Shown: positions 43,800-46,698 of the stretch, in pieces
How positions within the stretch are numbered: position 1 is the first letter of the stretch
Layout: every line of letters starts with the position of its first letter
Source of the DNA: Pseudomonadota bacterium
Lineage (GTDB): Bacteria; Pseudomonadota; Alphaproteobacteria; Acetobacterales; Acetobacteraceae
Assembly: GCA_018240405.1 (NCBI GenBank)
Contig: JAFEFW010000007.1
Location: forward strand, 1 to 46,698
DNA length: 46,698 bases
Direction of reading: 5' to 3'
Position numbers and translations under genes: made by a program
Notes under the pieces: model-generated
What the model was told of the DNA's origin: nothing
The model's input: the letters and a program-made list of their open reading frames with translations, nothing else
The model's database searches: none

Positions 43800-44708
43800 T
43801 CATTGACCGGCTCGCGATATCGGTTCGACCTGTCGGCCGTCGTGCTTCGCCTTCTCCTCAGGCTCGACATGGATTGTCACAAGAAGATGGCCCATCTCGG
43901 CACGCAGGGCGTCCTCAATTCGGTCGCAGATCCGATGTGCTTCCGCCACAGACATAGTGCCAGGCACCACGAGGTGGAATTCCAGAAAGGTCAGCTTTCC
44001 GGCGTGGCGGCTCCGGAAGTCATGCGCTTCGATTGCCCCGGTCCCGGCTTCCGAGACGAGCTGCCGGATGCGGCTTACGATAGCCGGTTCAGGGGCGGCA
44101 TCCATCAAGCCGTTGACCGAACGGAAAATCAGCACGCTGCCGGACCACAGAATATAGACACCAGTTGCCGCCGCCAGAGCGGCATCAAGGAACAACCAAC
44201 CCGTCAGCACCGCCAAGGTGACACCGGCGGCCACGCCGATGGATGTGACAACGTCCGACATGAGGTGCCGCCCATCGGCCTGCAATGCTGGGGACCGTAG
44301 CCGCGCGCCAACACGAAGCAGGACAACGGCCCACGCGCCGTTGAAGGCGGTCGCCAGGGCATTCAGGACAATTCCGGCCAGCGGCAGCGACAGCGCTTTC
44401 GGCTGCCACCAGCTCATCCAGGCTTCCTCAAATATCATCCAGGCCGCGATGACGATCAGCGCGCCCTCAATGACTGCCGAGAAGAACTCTGCCTTGTCAT
44501 GGCCATAGGGATGATTTGCGTCGGCTGGACGGGCGGCGAAACGCAGAGCCCCCCACGCCACGACGCTCGCGACCACGTTGACGATCGATTCCAGCGCGTC
44601 CGAATAAAGCGCGGCGCTGCCGGTCAACCACCACGCCGCCCCCTTGAGTGCGAGCACCAGGCACCCGGTGACAAGGCTCCCGACGGCGTAAAGCTCGCCT
44701 GTTGTCAT
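43800..44708 (-). CDS. Cation diffusion facilitator (FieF-like metal exporter)
   Basis: CDF proteins export Zn2+, Fe2+, Cd2+ or similar ions in exchange for protons. The six-helix membrane part has Asp pairs of the transport site in helix 2 (LYSDALESIVN) and helix 5 (HLMSDVVTS), and the family segment HPYGHDKAEFFSAVIEG. The cytoplasmic metal-binding domain follows (AHDFRSRHAGKLTFLEFHLVVPG, AHRICDRIEDALR). The Asp-x3-Asp in helix 2 is FieF-like, which favours divalent cation use. It has 302 residues, normal. The ATG is at 44708. No metal regulator lies next to it. Confidence 0.92.
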   Translation of the reverse strand: MTTGELYAVGSLVTGCLVLALKGAAWWLTGSAALYSDALESIVNVVASVVAWGALRFAARPADANHPYGHDKAEFFSAVIEGALIVIAAWMIFEEAWMSWWQPKALSLPLAGIVLNALATAFNGAWAVVLLRVGARLRSPALQADGRHLMSDVVTSIGVAAGVTLAVLTGWLFLDAALAAATGVYILWSGSVLIFRSVNGLMDAAPEPAIVSRIRQLVSEAGTGAIEAHDFRSRHAGKLTFLEFHLVVPGTMSVAEAHRICDRIEDALRAEMGHLLVTIHVEPEEKAKHDGRQVEPISRAGQ

Positions 44709-45102
44709 GGAGCAGGCTTGTACCGACGATCGCCGCAGCCGCCAGCCGCGTGCTCCCGCACTCGCCTAGCCATCCAGAGGCGGCTCCAGCAGGGCATACC
44801 GTCGTTGGGCTGGACGCACGGGTCGCGTAAGGACCAGGACAAGGCTGCCACGACGCCACATGTGTTCGCCGCAATCAAGAACGTGGCTCCCGACGGCTGG
44901 CGCAACACTCATAATGCATGCAGGCACGGCCCCTCTACGGGGAATGACCATAGGCGAAGCCACGGCATCCAGCAGATTTCACAAACCCTGTCCATGCTGG
45001 AATTTGATGGCGCGCCTGTAATGTCTTTCGACGGCGGATTGCAGTGGTCACCTTCGCGCGCCCGCGCTATCCAGCGCCCACCATGAGTAGGAGGAGAATC
45101 GC
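44709..45102. other. Intergenic gap
   Basis: No gene or repeat of note is seen. The last 20 bases hold the strong ribosome site (AGGAGGAG) of the next gene. Chance open frames are present on both strands. Confidence 0.5.
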
Positions 45103-45615
45103 ATGCGTCGTCTGATTGGGGTGGTCTCGGCACTAGCCGTTTTGGGCGCGCAGCCTGTCGCGGCAGCACAGCGTTGTTCGTCAGCGGCCGATCAGACCAC
45201 ATTTGAGGTCCAGGCGCTGCGCAGCGAACTTATGGTCCTGGCAACCGGTTGCCGCTACAGCGAAAAATACAACGCCTTTATCAACCGCTATAAGCCCGAT
45301 TTGCAGTCCAACGAGAAGGCCGTGAGCGGGTATTTTGCCCGACACTATGGGAAGTCCGGGCAATACGAACACGATAAATTCGTCACCGAACTGGCGAACG
45401 CCAAGTCGCGGCAGGGTACGGCATTGGGCGGAGATTTCTGCCCGCGGAATGGCATGATCTTCGATGAGGTCCTATCGCTGGCGTCCGCCCGCGACCTACC
45501 GGAGTATGCAGCCGGAAAGGATCTCATCCCGGCTTCAGTCGACGTGTGCGCGTCAGGCGGCGCTTCGTCATCTGGCGGCGGCAGCAGCGGCAAGAAGGTC
45601 AGCAAGAAGAAGTAG
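45103..45615 (+). CDS. Secreted hypothetical protein with four cysteines
   Basis: I do not recognise the family. A signal peptide (RRLIGVVSALAVLGAQPVAAA) gives a mature protein of about 148 residues. Four cysteines (QRCSS, TGCRYS, GDFCPRN and VDVCASG) could form two disulfides. The middle part is helical and charged (YNAFINRYKPDLQSNEKAVSGYF). The C-terminus is a Ser/Gly linker ending in a Lys-rich tail (GKKVSKKK), which may contact a negatively charged surface. The ATG has AGGAGGAG eight bases before it, an excellent ribosome site. It converges on the lipoprotein gene. Confidence 0.75.
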   Translation: MRRLIGVVSALAVLGAQPVAAAQRCSSAADQTTFEVQALRSELMVLATGCRYSEKYNAFINRYKPDLQSNEKAVSGYFARHYGKSGQYEHDKFVTELANAKSRQGTALGGDFCPRNGMIFDEVLSLASARDLPEYAAGKDLIPASVDVCASGGASSSGGGSSGKKVSKKK

Positions 45616-45620
45616 ACTGC

Positions 45621-45662
45621 TGCCTGGCTGGTACCGGCCGGAGGGCCGGTACCAGCCAGGCA
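45621..45662. terminator. Bidirectional terminator with a perfect 19-bp stem
   Basis: TGCCTGGCTGGTACCGGCC (45621-45639) and GGCCGGTACCAGCCAGGCA (45644-45662) are exact reverse complements around a GGAG loop. The hairpin begins 6 bases after one stop codon and ends 5 bases before the other gene's stop, so it can end both transcripts. Confidence 0.8.
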
Positions 45663-45666
45663 TGCA

Positions 45667-46131
45667 TCAGGTCTTGGCTGTACCCGTCACCGTAACGTTC
45701 ACCTTGATCACGGCGTTGCCAGGCACAAGCTTGACCGAAAACGCATCCGCGCCGGTGAACCCGCGATCCGGGCGGTAATCGATCCGCGTGAAGTCACCGA
45801 CCTTGTGAATCAGGACGCTGCCGTTGGCCGGACGGGCCGTCAGGAGGCCCGCATCAAACGGTGCATCACCTCTCTGTATCGGCAACCCACACCAACCGCC
45901 GTCGTTGCCCAGCCCCATCGGTACCTCAATCGTTTGCCCGTCGACCGGCGTTACCTTTGGCAAGGAGCATACTTTGGCAGCGCCGGCGAGATCAGCGGCA
46001 TAGACTCGATTTTTGGACGCCCTGACGGACTGCTCCGGGGCGCAGGCCTGTAGCAGCCCTGCCGTCAAAGCAAGTGCGATCCAGGGCATGTGCCCGAGCC
46101 TGTGCTGCGGGACGGGACGGGCTTCAGTCAT
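45667..46131 (-). CDS. Putative lipoprotein
   Basis: The 154-residue protein has a hydrophobic signal and lipobox LLQAC (ALTAGLLQACAPEQ), so it is probably lipidated and held in a membrane. The mature part ends with a beta-rich segment (RIDYRPDRGFTGADAFSVKLV, then KVNVTVTG), which resembles Ig/cadherin-like surface domains. Two further cysteines (KVCSLP and GGWCGLP) may form a disulfide. The ATG at 46131 is weakly supported; the Met 15 codons later (MPWIALALT) is an alternative start. No family is recognised. It converges on the secreted protein gene. Confidence 0.7.
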   Translation of the reverse strand: MTEARPVPQHRLGHMPWIALALTAGLLQACAPEQSVRASKNRVYAADLAGAAKVCSLPKVTPVDGQTIEVPMGLGNDGGWCGLPIQRGDAPFDAGLLTARPANGSVLIHKVGDFTRIDYRPDRGFTGADAFSVKLVPGNAVIKVNVTVTGTAKT

Positions 46132-46698
46132 GAATGGTGCCTTTGGTTCCTATTTGGTGAGCCGGACCCTGCGGCTGCGATCGAGTCGCTCACTGTTACG
46201 CCGCGGCAGAGACATACCGCGTGGCGCAGTTATTGGAAGCCCGGAAGACAAGTCTGCAGCGGATTTCGCCGCACCGCCGGAACCGGCTGAATTCGTATCA
46301 CGGCGCGGCAAACCAGTCCAAGCAGGCGTGACAAATCGCATTTTCCATCTTCCGGTGACGGCGTCAGACCCAGCGACGGCCGCACCGAAACCGGCGTCCG
46401 CATTATGGCCCATTGCGAGAACCGGCGCATGCGGCGTGTCCTAGCACAAGGGCGGAGCGAGGTGCCGCGAATGCGGACGGCTCTCAAGCATCGAGAAGCC
46501 AATGATCACATATCAGCCACTGCTATATCTTGAGGTGTCAGGCAGCCGGCACACAAGCAGACGCTCACTAGGGCTTCCGGTGCGGTCGGGCTGGATGCCG
46601 GTACGGAGAAACGAGGCGGACGCGGTCGACGCGTGATGCGAAGAGGCCAGGTGGGGAACGCCACCTGAATAGCTCAGGAGTCACCTGGCGCTGGTCTT
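46132..46698. other. Window end without a convincing gene
   Basis: No gene is supported here. Open frames of 70-143 codons exist on both strands but lack family likeness. A 7-bp hairpin CAGGTGG/CCACCTG with loop GGAACG lies at 46648-46667; it could belong to an RNA or gene that continues past the window. Confidence 0.45.

Noticed and set aside
1-46698. tRNA genes, rRNA, CRISPR arrays, prophage genes and riboswitches
   Set aside because: No tRNA cloverleaf, rRNA segment, regular direct repeats, phage structural genes or known riboswitch cores were recognised by eye; a covariance-model scan would be decisive.

Overview
The window looks like a GC-rich alphaproteobacterial chromosome, most likely from Rhodospirillales/Acetobacteraceae. 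The evidence is gene order and family type: dnaA next to rpsT, leuS-lptE-holA as one unit, a plant-type glutamate-cysteine ligase, psd-pssA, an EipB-type envelope protein, a bactofilin, and a UbiA whose gene overlaps a methyltransferase gene. No rRNA, tRNA, CRISPR array or prophage was seen. The assignment rests on reading proteins by eye; no database was searched.

Region 1 (1-7600). An IS5-family element sits exactly at the 3' end of an ftsH gene, and the ftsH stop codon lies at the edge of the IS inverted repeat. It is followed, all on the minus strand, by a flavin aromatic-hydroxylase-type monooxygenase, an acyl-CoA dehydrogenase and a gamma-glutamyltransferase without a signal peptide. 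Region 2 (7700-19600) is housekeeping: an EI24-type membrane protein, a bactofilin, a Met-rich secreted protein, ubiA with a coupled protein-lysine-methyltransferase-like gene, rsmE, gshA, psd-pssA (pssA probably begins at a CTG codon), a GntR regulator, aspS (with the His typical of non-discriminating enzymes) and eipB, whose end overlaps a small disordered-protein gene on the other strand.

Region 3 (19600-27750) has an Asp/Glu-racemase-superfamily enzyme (single active-site Cys), a Bcr/CflA-type exporter, a small unknown gene behind an AT-rich patch, and leuS-lptE-holA. It ends in decayed sequence: a DUF29 gene broken by stop codons and a fragment of a CBS-domain protein with a one-base deletion.

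Region 4 (27739-41098) is the most interesting, accessory-looking part. It contains four short-chain dehydrogenases, a VOC protein, a TauD/TfdA-type Fe(II)/2-oxoglutarate dioxygenase, an alpha/beta hydrolase with an Asp nucleophile, a four-helix membrane protein, a heterotetrameric-type sarcosine oxidase locus (soxB-soxD-soxA) in which the gamma subunit is fused to the C-terminus of alpha, and a divergent GMC oxidoreductase. Five of these genes (33807 down to 29764) have junctions of 0-3 bases and must be one operon. Together they look like an uncharacterised oxidative catabolic pathway for an N-methylated and/or ether-, ester- or halide-bearing substrate; the substrate cannot be read from sequence.

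Region 5 (41490-46698) has dnaA, rpsT, a cation diffusion facilitator, a small secreted protein and a lipoprotein. The last two converge on a perfect 19-bp hairpin. The final 570 bases show no convincing gene.
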